Below, piece by piece: positions 16,894 to 24,363 of a stretch of DNA of 64,000 nt. The notes below the pieces were generated by a model. The model worked only from the letters and a program-made list of their open reading frames with translations. It was not told the origin of the DNA and searched no databases. Every line of letters begins with the position of its first letter. The stretch's first letter is position 1. The position numbers and the translations under genes were made by a program. Origin of the DNA: Streptomyces sp. CC0208 (lineage in GTDB: Bacteria; Actinomycetota; Actinomycetes; Streptomycetales; Streptomycetaceae); assembly GCF_003443735.1 (NCBI RefSeq), contig NZ_CP031969.1:6448001-6512000 (forward strand), given 5' to 3'.

Positions 16894-18084
16894 GACCATC
16901 GCCTGTCCCGCCACCACCAGCACCACCTGCTCGCACTCGCCCGCGAACGCGGCGTTCAGCCGCCCCAGTTCGTCCCGGTACCGGCGCCCGGACGCGGTGG
17001 CCGGCACGATCCCCGACCCCACCTCGTTCGACACGGCCACCACGGTCCGCCGCGCCTCCCGCACCGCCTGAGTCAACTCCCGCACCCGCGACCGCAGTTC
17101 CCGCTCCCCGCCGTCGGCCCACTCCGCGTCGTCCCACGCTCCGACGGCGTCCATCGCGTCCGTCAGCCACAGCGACAGACAGTCGACCAGCAACGGCGCC
17201 CCGTCGTCCTTCAGCAGCGGCACCAGGTCGCAGGTCTCCGTCGTACGCCACGATCCGGGCCGCCGCTCCCGGTGTGCGGTGACCCGGGAGGCCCACTCGG
17301 TGTCCCCGTTCCGCGACCCGCCGGTCGCCACGTACAGCACGTCGGGGAACGCCTCAAGACGCCGCTCGGCCTCCACCGACTTCCCGGACCGTGCCCCGCC
17401 CAGCACCAGCGTCCGCCGCGGCACATCCGGTACGTCCTCGTAGGCGCCGACGACCAGAGTCGTCCCGTCGGGCACCGTCCGCGCCCCGGCCGCGGCCAGC
17501 CTGCGCCGCACCTCGGCGCCGGGCGGCACGTCGTGATCGACATGCACGGCGACGACGTCGGTCGTGGGCCCCACGGCCCCGACGGCCCGCAGCCGGGCGA
17601 GCGCGTCCGGCCGCCGTACGACATCGGCGAGCACCATGTCATACGACTCCACGGCCCCCTTCTCCAGCCCCGCGGGCGCACCCCCGGGCGGCAGGTACAG
17701 CACCCGCTGCCCGGCGGGCCCGGTGACGGCGTACCCGGTCCCCGGCGCGTCCATCGGCACGGCCCGCATCCGATGCCCCGTCAACAACGTCAACTCCCGC
17801 CCGTCCGGCACCCGCCCCGGCTGCGGAAGACCTGCGGGCACCTCGACGGGGGGCCCGTCATGGGGGTGTGACAGCAGGACCTGCCCCACCCCGGCGAGCG
17901 ACTGCCCGGCCCGGGCGGCGGCGAAGGCGGCACCGGGGGTGAGATCGAGCAGCAGGATCCCGTCGACGAGCACGGCGGTGGCGGCCCGCGCGTTCTCACC
18001 GAGCGCGGTGGCGCACGCGGCACAGGGACAGAAGGGCCGGGGGAGACCGGCGGGGGCGCCGGTGCCGAGCAGAGTCAGTTCCAC
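16882..18084 (-). CDS. cobU: Metallo-beta-lactamase-like domain fused to adenosylcobinamide kinase/guanylyltransferase
   Basis: A 400-residue fusion. The C-terminal part (about 224-400) is CobU/CobP, which phosphorylates adenosylcobinamide and then attaches GMP. It has the P-loop GGARSGKS (229-236), VATGGSRNGDTEW, VDCLSLWLTD and VVAVSNEVGSGIVP. The N-terminal part (1-215) begins LLGTGAPAGLPRPFCPCAAC like PhnP/PqqB-type metallo-beta-lactamase folds, but the metal motif reads HPHDGP (His73, His75, Asp76) without the final His. A second cluster HVDHD lies near 181. It may be degenerate or use other ligands. The start is a GTG. No break in the frame is seen, so this is a true fusion and not a sequencing join. 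Confidence 0.9.
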   Translation of the reverse strand: MELTLLGTGAPAGLPRPFCPCAACATALGENARAATAVLVDGILLLDLTPGAAFAAARAGQSLAGVGQVLLSHPHDGPPVEVPAGLPQPGRVPDGRELTLLTGHRMRAVPMDAPGTGYAVTGPAGQRVLYLPPGGAPAGLEKGAVESYDMVLADVVRRPDALARLRAVGAVGPTTDVVAVHVDHDVPPGAEVRRRLAAAGARTVPDGTTLVVGAYEDVPDVPRRTLVLGGARSGKSVEAERRLEAFPDVLYVATGGSRNGDTEWASRVTAHRERRPGSWRTTETCDLVPLLKDDGAPLLVDCLSLWLTDAMDAVGAWDDAEWADGGERELRSRVRELTQAVREARRTVVAVSNEVGSGIVPATASGRRYRDELGRLNAAFAGECEQVVLVVAGQAMVLRG

Positions 18085-18135
18085 GGGACCGATTCTCGCC
18101 GCTCCCCGGTGATCCAGCGCGCGCGGAGAGGCTTT

Positions 18136-18210
18136 CAGGGGCGCGGGCCCGTGCCGATCTGCGGCTCCGCCGCGAGGGTGCGCGCAACCCCCACCGGCCC
18201 GCGGCCCGCG
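18136..18210. repeat. Divergent copy of the dispersed intergenic repeat
   Basis: Contains CGATCTGCGGCTCCGCCGC preceded by CAGGGGCGCGGG, as in the 7.9-kb copy, but with a different tail. It lies between the divergent cobU fusion and the small protein gene. Confidence 0.75.
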
Positions 18211-18260
18211 AACTACCGCTTAGGGTGCTCTTCGTAACGGATCAAACACGGGAGGCTCAC

Positions 18261-18476
18261 ATGGCGACATGGACCTGGCGATTCGAGAAGGCCGACGGCG
18301 CGGAGACCCAACCCGCCGTGGAGCCGGAGGAGTTCACCACCCAGGGCGACGCCGAGTCCTGGCTCGGCGAGTACTGGAAGCCCCTGCTCGCCGGCGGCGC
18401 GGAACAGGTGCGGCTGTTCGAGGACGCCACCGAGATCTACGGCCCGATGAGCCTGAAGGCGGCAGAGGAAGCGTGA
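18261..18476 (+). CDS. Small conserved actinobacterial protein, function unknown
   Basis: A 71-residue acidic, Trp-rich cytosolic protein (MATWTWRFEKADGAETQ...). It has no membrane span, cysteine or known motif. The run FTTQGDAESWLGEYWKPLLAGGAEQVRLFED looks like a compact alpha/beta fold. The ATG was picked because GGAGG sits 6-10 bp upstream; an upstream in-frame start would only add an unlikely leader. Codon use is typical of the genome. It stands alone and is followed directly by a perfect hairpin. I recall similar short proteins in many Streptomyces but know no function. Confidence 0.8.
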   Translation: MATWTWRFEKADGAETQPAVEPEEFTTQGDAESWLGEYWKPLLAGGAEQVRLFEDATEIYGPMSLKAAEEA

Positions 18477-18480
18477 CCGG

Positions 18481-18508
18481 GGTGGGCGAGGGCCGGCCCT
18501 CGCCCACC
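18481..18508. terminator. Perfect 14-bp inverted repeat, bidirectional terminator
   Basis: GGTGGGCGAGGGCC is followed at once by its exact complement, giving a loop-free palindrome of 28 bp just after the small gene and before the opposing PDZ remnant. Confidence 0.75.
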
Positions 18509-18512
18509 ACCG

Positions 18513-18677
18513 CTACTGCTCGCCCAGCGTCACCTCCACCGTCTTCGCGCTGCCGTCCCGGGTGTAGGTCACGGAGGTCTTCTGACCCGGCTTGCCCGCC
18601 GCGAGCGCCTCGGAGAGCGAGGCGATGGTCGTGATCCCCCCGAGTCTCACGTCGGGGCGAAGGCCCGGGCCTGCGCT
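18513..18677 (-). pseudogene. Remnant of a PDZ domain (3' end of an HtrA-type serine protease gene)
   Basis: About 55 codons read AGPGLRPDVRLGG followed by TTIASLSEALAAGKPGQ and TVEVTLGEQ before a stop. This is the end of a PDZ domain as found at the C-terminus of S1C (DegP/HtrA-like) proteases. The expected preceding parts, including the catalytic domain with GNSGGP, are absent: the sequence upstream belongs to the methyltransferase gene's 3' region. No start codon or ribosome site serves it. The 'GLRPDVRLGG' region even looks internally deleted (families usually have 'GLRpGDVItrlgG'). I call it a decayed gene end. Confidence 0.65.
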
Positions 18678-18693
18678 GTTCGTCCGCACGGGC

Positions 18694-19482
18694 TCAGCCC
18701 CGCACCCCGCACAGGTGCAGCAGCGCGGCGACCCCACGGTACGGATCCGTCCGCCCGGCCCGCTCCTCGCAGGCCAGCAGCGCCTCCATGTCGTCCGGCG
18801 TCCCGGCCTCGTCCGCCGCCGTGTCCGTGAACACCCGCACCCCGTACCAGGCCTGGAGCGGCGCCCCGATGCCGGCGAGCGTCGCGGTCAGCGTGCTCAG
18901 CCGGTCGGCCCGCACATCGAGCCCCAGCCGGTTGCGGTACGCGGTGCTGTCGAAGGCCCCCAGCGCGCCCGCCCAGTCCCCGGCCAGTCCCGGCCGCATC
19001 GCCAGCGCGTCAGCGTTGCGCACGAGCAGCGACAGCAGCCCGCCCGGTGCCAGCATCCGCGCAAGACCGGCAAGCAGCGGATCCGGCTCCTCGACGTACA
19101 TGAGCACGCCGTGGCACAGCACCACGTCGAAACTGCCCGGCAGGAAGTGCACCCCGGTGTCCCGGCCGTCGCCCTCGATGATCCGCATCCGCTCCCGGAT
19201 GCCCTCGGGCTCGGCGGACAGGGCCTTGCGGGCCGCCGCGACCATGGTGGCGTCCCGCTCGAGCCCGGTCACCTGATGCCCGGCCCGGGCCAGTCGCAGC
19301 GCCTGCGTGCCCTGGCCCATCCCCACGTCGAGCACCCGCAGCCGCTGTCCGACCGGGTACCGGCCCACTATCTGCTCGTCGAGCTGCCGGGCCACCAGCT
19401 CCTGTCGTACGACATTTCGCAGCCCGCCGAGCTTTCCCAGCCAGGCGTCGGCCGCACCCCCGGAGAAAGACGTCGTACTCAG
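18694..19482 (-). CDS. Class I SAM-dependent methyltransferase, probable CTG start
   Basis: A 262-residue methyltransferase. SAM motif I is RVLDVGMGQGTQAL (about residues 49-62), followed by VTGLERD (motif II acidic residue), EGDGRDTGVHFLPGSFDVVLCHGVLMYVEEPDP (motif IV) and MLAPGGLLSLLVRN. The substrate is not readable; the pattern is close to SmtA/CmoA-like proteins. No ATG, GTG or TTG fits the expected N-terminus (STTSFSGGAADAWLG). A CTG at 19480-19482, overlapping the TGA of the preceding DUF3043 gene as CTGA, with GGAGAG 7 bp upstream, is the best start. Elsewhere in this window such junctions read ATGA or GTGA, so this seems to be a CTG variant of a coupled start. Confidence 0.85.
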   Translation of the reverse strand: MSTTSFSGGAADAWLGKLGGLRNVVRQELVARQLDEQIVGRYPVGQRLRVLDVGMGQGTQALRLARAGHQVTGLERDATMVAAARKALSAEPEGIRERMRIIEGDGRDTGVHFLPGSFDVVLCHGVLMYVEEPDPLLAGLARMLAPGGLLSLLVRNADALAMRPGLAGDWAGALGAFDSTAYRNRLGLDVRADRLSTLTATLAGIGAPLQAWYGVRVFTDTAADEAGTPDDMEALLACEERAGRTDPYRGVAALLHLCGVRG

Positions 19483-20081
19483 GGCCGCTCTCCGCGCTTG
19501 ACCTGCGGCTTCGGCAGCCGGAGGCGACGCATCTGCAGGGAGCGCATCAGGGCGTAGGCGACCGCGCCCTTGCGGTTCTGGTCCGGGAAGCGCTCGGCGA
19601 GCCGCTTCTTCAGACGGAAACCGGTGAGGATCGAGTCGAGCACGATGAGCACGATCACGACGAGCCACAGCAGCAGCGCGATGCTCTGGAGCGCGCCCAC
19701 CCGCACCAGGCTCAGCACGAGAATGACCACGGCCATCGGCAGGAAGAACTCCGCCACGTTGAACCGCGCGTCGATGGTGTCGCGGGCGAACTTGCGCACC
19801 GGGCCCTTGTCCCGCGCGGGCAGGTACCGCTCGTCACCGCCGGCCAGCGCCTGGCGCTGCCTCTCCAGCGCCGAGCGGCGCTCCTCGCGCTGGCGCTTGG
19901 CGGCGTCCTTGCGGGTGAGCGACGTGTTGGCGACGCTGCGGCGCTGGGACTGGGCCTCACTGCGCTTCGGCGTGGGCCGGCCCTTGGGGGCCTGAGGGTC
20001 GCGGGGCTGCTTGGAGTCGGTCAGCTGCGCCTTGTCGGCGACGGCGGCCTTCTCTTCCTTGGTGGCACGGCTACGGAACAC
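19479..20081 (-). CDS. DUF3043 membrane protein
   Basis: A 200-residue actinobacterial protein of unknown function. The N-terminal ~100 residues are charged and low-complexity (KEEKAAVADKAQLTDSKQ, then Arg/Gln-rich), a likely cytosolic tail. Two closely spaced membrane helices follow at roughly 118-160 (FFLPMAVVILVLSLV and LLLWLVVIVLIVLDSI). The C-terminus is basic (MRSLQMRRLRLPKPQVKRGERP). The GTG start (VFRSRATKEEK) is the one that matches the usual beginning of the family; the ribosome site is weak. It overlaps the methyltransferase gene by 4 bp and is divergent from pspA with 279 bp between them, which must hold promoters for both. Confidence 0.85.
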   Translation of the reverse strand: MFRSRATKEEKAAVADKAQLTDSKQPRDPQAPKGRPTPKRSEAQSQRRSVANTSLTRKDAAKRQREERRSALERQRQALAGGDERYLPARDKGPVRKFARDTIDARFNVAEFFLPMAVVILVLSLVRVGALQSIALLLWLVVIVLIVLDSILTGFRLKKRLAERFPDQNRKGAVAYALMRSLQMRRLRLPKPQVKRGERP

Positions 20082-20360
20082 AAAACCCAAGGGTAAGGGG
20101 TGTCCGGGGTTGGACCCCAGCCCGGTGGGGAACGATCCGGCAACACCAGTCGTCATGCAGGGGGACAGAGGGGACGTCCGGTGTCGGTTGCTCACCCTGA
20201 AGGTCACCTACTCCTTACGCCGGAGCAGGGGATCGGTCAGTCGTCCTTGGGGATGAGCGCATCCGTCCCGGAACAGTGCGTCAATGGATGCAGGGCCCGT
20301 ACTGTGGGTTCTGTCGCAGAGCTGAGCTGGAAGTCCGTCAGAAGGGGGCGCGCGAAGCCC

Positions 20361-21152
20361 ATGAGCGGTGTCATGAAGCGTATGGGGATGATCTTCCGCG
20401 CGAAGGCGAACAAGGCCCTTGACCGGGCCGAGGACCCGCGCGAAACCCTCGATTACTCGTACCAGAAGCAGCTGGAGCTGCTCCAGAAGGTGCGCCGGGG
20501 CGTGGCCGACGTGGCCACCTCCCGCAAGCGCCTGGAACTCCAGCTGAACCAGCTGCAGTCGCAGTCCTCGAAGCTGGAGGACCAGGGCCGCAAGGCGCTC
20601 GCGCTCGGCCGTGAGGACCTCGCCCGTGAGGCGCTGTCCCGCCGTGCCGCGCTCCAGCAGCAGGTGACCGACCTGGAGACCCAGCACTCGACGCTGCAGG
20701 GCGAGGAGGAGAAGCTCACCCTTGCGGCCCAGCGCCTCCAGGCCAAGGTGGACGCCTTCCGGACCAAGAAGGAGACCATCAAGGCGACCTACACGGCGGC
20801 CCAGGCGCAGACCCGGATCGGCGAGGCCTTCTCCGGCATCTCCGAGGAGATGGGCGACGTGGGCCTGGCGATTCAGCGCGCCGAGGACAAGACCGCCCAG
20901 CTCCAGGCCCGGGCCGGCGCCATCGACGAACTCCTCGCCTCGGGTGCCCTGGACGACCAGTCCGGCATGCACAAGGACGACATCCAGGCCGAGCTGGACC
21001 GGCTCTCCGGTGGTACGGATGTAGAGCTGGAACTGCAGCGCATGAAGGCGGAGCTGGCGGGAGGCTCGTCGTCGCAGCAGGCCATCGAGGGCGGTACCGG
21101 CCAGTCGCAGTCCCAGCAGCCGCAGGACACTCCACGCTTCGACAAGCAGTAG
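20361..21152 (+). CDS. pspA: PspA/IM30 family membrane-stress protein
   Basis: A 263-residue coiled-coil protein that binds the inner face of the membrane and protects it under envelope stress; ESCRT-III-like. It begins MSGVMKRMGMIFRAKANKALDRAEDP, then nearly continuous heptad-rich helix to about residue 215, with the family's ALxxGREDLAREAL segment. The last ~40 residues are a Gln/Ser-rich tail. The ATG was chosen with a GAAGGGGG site 12 bp upstream; a second ATG four codons later is possible. It is followed 22 bp later by pspAA, a usual actinobacterial pairing. Confidence 0.95.
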   Translation: MSGVMKRMGMIFRAKANKALDRAEDPRETLDYSYQKQLELLQKVRRGVADVATSRKRLELQLNQLQSQSSKLEDQGRKALALGREDLAREALSRRAALQQQVTDLETQHSTLQGEEEKLTLAAQRLQAKVDAFRTKKETIKATYTAAQAQTRIGEAFSGISEEMGDVGLAIQRAEDKTAQLQARAGAIDELLASGALDDQSGMHKDDIQAELDRLSGGTDVELELQRMKAELAGGSSSQQAIEGGTGQSQSQQPQDTPRFDKQ

Positions 21153-21174
21153 GTCCCACGCCGAGGAGGGCGAC

Positions 21175-21453
21175 ATGATCGTTCGGATCATGGGGGAGGG
21201 GCAGGTGCGGCTGGCCGAGAGCCACCTCGCCGACCTGAACAAGCTGGACGACGAGCTGTTGGCCGAGATGGAGAAGGGCGACGGGCCGGGATTCCGCCGC
21301 ACCCTCCAGGCCCTCCTCGCCCGCGTCCGGGACTTGGGCGTGCCGCTCCCGGACGACTCCCTGGAACCCTCCGAACTGATCCTCCCGTCCCCGGACGCGA
21401 CCCTGGAGGAAGTCCGGGACCTGCTCAGCGACGACGGCCTGATCCCGGGCTGA
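21175..21453 (+). CDS. pspAA: PspA-associated protein PspAA
   Basis: A 92-residue cytosolic protein (MIVRIMGEGQVRLAESHLADLNKLDDELL) of the PspAA family that is found next to pspA in actinobacteria and cyanobacteria and is thought to act with it. An alpha/beta N-terminal part is followed by an acidic C-terminus (DATLEEVRDLLSDDGLIPG). The ATG follows CCGAGGAGGGCGAC, a strong ribosome site. Co-transcription with pspA is very likely given the 22-bp gap. Confidence 0.9.
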   Translation: MIVRIMGEGQVRLAESHLADLNKLDDELLAEMEKGDGPGFRRTLQALLARVRDLGVPLPDDSLEPSELILPSPDATLEEVRDLLSDDGLIPG

Positions 21454-21619
21454 TCCCGCACTCCGCGCGCGGGATCGATCCCTGAGCCGGTCAGGGCGCT
21501 CTGCTCCAGCCGTTCGGGGAAGCCCGCCCGGCCAGGGTGGGCCCGCACCACTCCCCTCCCGCCGCCGTCCCCCGGGGGCTCCACGCTTCAGCCCGCCCCA
21601 AGCCCCGACCCACTTCCGA

Positions 21620-21900
21620 GAACTGGCGGGCCCCGGAGTGGTCCTCACGCCCCGTGCCGCGAGGCCGGAAACGTACAGGTGGCCGGGGCTCCGCCTCCGG
21701 CATCACCCTGCCCGCGTCCGAGGACCGGTCGGCCCCGGAGCGCCCCGGTCCGCGAGGCCGTCGGAAACGTACAGGTGGTCGCGGTTCCACCCGAGGCCGC
21801 GCCGCCCCCGGCACCATCCCCCCCGTCCGAGGACCCGAGGGCCCCCGGAGCGGTCACCGCGACCCGGGCCGCGAGGCCGGAAACGTACAGGTGGCTCCCG
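21620..21900. repeat. Three degenerate repeats carrying CGGAAACGTACAGGTGG
   Basis: The ~480-bp gap between pspAA and the sensor kinase contains three related blocks, each with a CCGAGGAC-like start, a GGCCCCGGAGCGG-like middle and GAGGCCGGAAACGTACAGGTGG-type end. The ends begin at 21661, 21753 (with a 2-base insertion) and 21873, so the spacing is 92 and 120 bp. No credible reading frame is present. The gap also must contain the sensor kinase promoter. The conserved ends sit at +40 to +320 upstream of that gene, so a regulatory role is possible. Confidence 0.75.
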
Positions 21901-21935
21901 TTCCGCCCCCGGCAGGGCCCCCGTACTGTTCAAGA

Positions 21936-23168
21936 GTGAGCCGCCCCCTCGACCGTGCCCGGCACCACCTCAAGGCGCACCCCCTGGCCCTGGACGCCGT
22001 CCTCGCGGCGGGCGTACTCGCCTGCATGGTGGCCGGTTCCTTCGTCGAGCCCCATGACCAGGACGCAGTCAGCTGGAGCATCCGCACCCCCGACCTGCTC
22101 AGCCTCGTCCTCATGGCCCTCGCCGCCCTCGCGCTGGTCTTCCGCCGCCGCGCCCCCCTCACCGTCCTCGCCCTCACCGGCACCGCCTCCATCATCGAGT
22201 GCGTCACCGGCGACCCCCGCGCCCCCGTCGCCATGGCCGCCGTGATCGCCCTCTACACGGTCGCCTCCACCACCGACCGCCCCACCACCTGGCGCGCCGG
22301 CCTGCTCACCATGACCGTCCTCACCAGCGCCGCGATGCTCGCGGGGCCGCTGCCCTGGTACGCCCAGGAGAACCTCGCCATCTTCGCCTGGACCGGCATC
22401 GGCGCCACCGCCGGCGACGCGGTCCGCAGCCGCCGCGCCTTCGTCCAGGCCATAAGAGAGCGCGCCGAGAAGGCCGAGCGCACCCGTGAGGAGGAGGCCC
22501 GGCGCAGGGTCGCCGAGGAGCGTCTGCGCATCGCCCGCGACCTGCACGACGTCGTCGCCCACCACATCGCCCTGGTCAACGTCCAGGCCGGAGTCGCCGC
22601 GCACGTCATGGACAAACGGCCCGACCAGGCCAAGGAAGCCCTCGCCCATGTCCGCGAGGCCAGCCGCTCCGCCCTCAACGAACTCCGCGCCACCGTGGGC
22701 CTGCTGCGGCAGTCCGGCGACCCCGAGGCCCCCACCGAACCCGCCCCGGGCCTCGCCCGCCTCGACGAACTCGTCGGCACCTTCCGCAGCGCGGGCCTGC
22801 CCGTCGAGGTCGCCCGCGCCGACCACGGCACCACCCTGCCCGCCGCCGTGGACCTGGCCGCCTACCGGGTCATCCAGGAAGCCCTCACGAACGTCCGCAA
22901 ACACGCCGGGACGGACGCGAAGGCCGAGGTCAGCGTCGTACGCGTCGGCCCCAACGTGGAGATCACGGTCCTCGACGACGGTGCCGGCGACGACGACGAC
23001 CCGGACAACGGCGGCGGCCACGGCCTGCTCGGCATGCGCGAACGCGTCACCGCCCTGCGCGGCACCCTCACCACCGGTCCCCGCTACGGAGGCGGCTTCC
23101 GCGTCCATGCGATCCTGCCCGTCAAGACCCGTGCCGCGGCAAGGGACGAACCGGGGGAGCCCGTATGA
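21936..23168 (+). CDS. Two-component sensor histidine kinase, NarL-system (HisKA_3) type
   Basis: A 410-residue membrane kinase. Four to five membrane helices (residues 18-155) have very short loops, so it probably senses within or near the membrane. A charged linker helix leads to the dimerisation box RIARDLHDVVAHH with phospho-acceptor His204. The ATP-binding domain follows with YRVIQEALTNVRKHA (N box) and GGGHGLLGMRERV (G box). The start is a GTG with a poor ribosome site; the in-frame sequence before it runs into the repeat region and is not protein-like. Its TGA overlaps the ATG of the response regulator gene (ATGA), so the pair is translationally coupled. Confidence 0.93.
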   Translation: MSRPLDRARHHLKAHPLALDAVLAAGVLACMVAGSFVEPHDQDAVSWSIRTPDLLSLVLMALAALALVFRRRAPLTVLALTGTASIIECVTGDPRAPVAMAAVIALYTVASTTDRPTTWRAGLLTMTVLTSAAMLAGPLPWYAQENLAIFAWTGIGATAGDAVRSRRAFVQAIRERAEKAERTREEEARRRVAEERLRIARDLHDVVAHHIALVNVQAGVAAHVMDKRPDQAKEALAHVREASRSALNELRATVGLLRQSGDPEAPTEPAPGLARLDELVGTFRSAGLPVEVARADHGTTLPAAVDLAAYRVIQEALTNVRKHAGTDAKAEVSVVRVGPNVEITVLDDGAGDDDDPDNGGGHGLLGMRERVTALRGTLTTGPRYGGGFRVHAILPVKTRAAARDEPGEPV

Positions 23169-23842
23169 CGATCCGTGTCCTGCTCGCCGACGACCAGGCG
23201 CTGCTGCGCAGCGCCTTCCGGGTGCTCGTCGACTCGGAACCGGACATGGAGGTGGTCGGCGAGGCGTCCGACGGCGCCGAGGCCGTACGGCTGACCAGGC
23301 AGGAGCGCGCCGACGTCGTGCTCATGGACATCCGGATGCCCGGCACGGACGGGCTCGCCGCCACCCGCATGATCAGCGAGGACCCCTCCCTCGCCCATGT
23401 CCGCGTGGTCATCCTGACCACCTTCGAGGTCGACGACTACGTCGTGCAGTCCCTGCGCGCCGGCGCCTCCGGCTTCCTCGGCAAGGGCAGCGAACCCGAG
23501 GAACTCCTCAGCGCCATCCGGGTCGCGGCCGGCGGCGAGGCCCTGCTGTCCCCGGCCGCCACCAAGGGCCTGATCGCCCGCTTCCTCGCCCAGGGCGACG
23601 CGGACGACAACGACCCGGTGAGCTCCGAACGCCTCGCCGCCCTCACCGTCCGCGAGCGCGAGGTCCTCGTCCAGGTCGCCGGCGGTCACTCCAACGACGA
23701 GATCGCCGAGCGCCTGGAGGTCAGCCCGCTCACCGTCAAGACCCACGTCAACCGGGCCATGGCCAAGCTGGGCGCCCGGGACCGGGCCCAGCTCGTGGTG
23801 ATCGCGTACGAGTCGGGGCTGGTGCGGCCGAGAGCGGAATGA
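23165..23842 (+). CDS. Response regulator, NarL/FixJ family
   Basis: A 225-residue DNA-binding partner of the upstream kinase. The receiver domain (1-125) has acidic Asp9/Asp10, phosphorylation site Asp55 in VVLMDIRMPG, Thr in ILTTFE and the switch Lys in GFLGKGS. The C-terminal LuxR-type helix-turn-helix (about 155-215) reads LTVREREVLVQVAGGHSNDEIAERL and TVKTHVNRAMAKLGARDR, interrupted only by VSPL. No target is visible from the sequence; the repeats upstream of the kinase gene are candidate binding sites. Confidence 0.94.
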   Translation: MTIRVLLADDQALLRSAFRVLVDSEPDMEVVGEASDGAEAVRLTRQERADVVLMDIRMPGTDGLAATRMISEDPSLAHVRVVILTTFEVDDYVVQSLRAGASGFLGKGSEPEELLSAIRVAAGGEALLSPAATKGLIARFLAQGDADDNDPVSSERLAALTVREREVLVQVAGGHSNDEIAERLEVSPLTVKTHVNRAMAKLGARDRAQLVVIAYESGLVRPRAE

Positions 23843-23948
23843 CCCGGGTGCACTCCGCCCTCGCGGCGATGTCGAGAACTCGTGCCCCGCTCCGTCCCCG
23901 TGGTGAGAGCGGCCAGAATGGGTCGCATCGGGACCGAGGAGAGACACC

Positions 23949-24359
23949 ATGGCCAAGTACCTGCTGCTGAAGCACTACCGTGGCGCCCCGGCTCCGGCCA
24001 ACGACGTGCCCATGGAGCAGTGGACGCCCGAGGAGATCTCGGCGCACGTGCAGTACATGCGGGACTTCGCGGCCCGGCTGGAGGAGAGCGGGGAGTTCGT
24101 CGACAGCCAGGCGCTCACCCCCGAGGGGACATGGGTCCGCTACGACGGTGAGGGTCGGCCGCCGGTGACCGACGGCCCGTTCGCCGAGACCAAGGACCTC
24201 ATCGCCGGGTGGATGGTGATCGACGTCGACAGCCACGAGCGGGCCGTCGAGCTGGCCGGGGAGCTGTCGGCTGCCCCCGGCGCGGGCGGAAAGCCGATCC
24301 ACGAGTGGCTCGAGCTGCGCCCCTTCATGACCGAGCACCAGACCTGCGTCACGGAGTGA
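23949..24359 (+). CDS. YciI/DGPF-domain protein paired with an ECF42-type sigma factor
   Basis: A 136-residue cytosolic protein of the YCII-related (DGPF) family, a ferredoxin-like fold. The signature PVTDGPFAETKDLIAGWMVIDVDSHERAVELA lies in the second half. These small proteins are regularly encoded beside ECF42-group sigma factors and may modulate them or act as an enzyme; the role is unresolved. The ATG follows GAGGAGAGACACC. The sigma factor gene starts 4 bp after its stop, so the two are co-transcribed and probably coupled. Confidence 0.9.
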   Translation: MAKYLLLKHYRGAPAPANDVPMEQWTPEEISAHVQYMRDFAARLEESGEFVDSQALTPEGTWVRYDGEGRPPVTDGPFAETKDLIAGWMVIDVDSHERAVELAGELSAAPGAGGKPIHEWLELRPFMTEHQTCVTE

Positions 24360-24363
24360 CCAC

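Noticed and set aside
10713..18084. Search for a cobalamin riboswitch ahead of cobS, cobT or the cobU fusion
   Set aside because: No B12-box-like conserved core was found in the short upstream regions.
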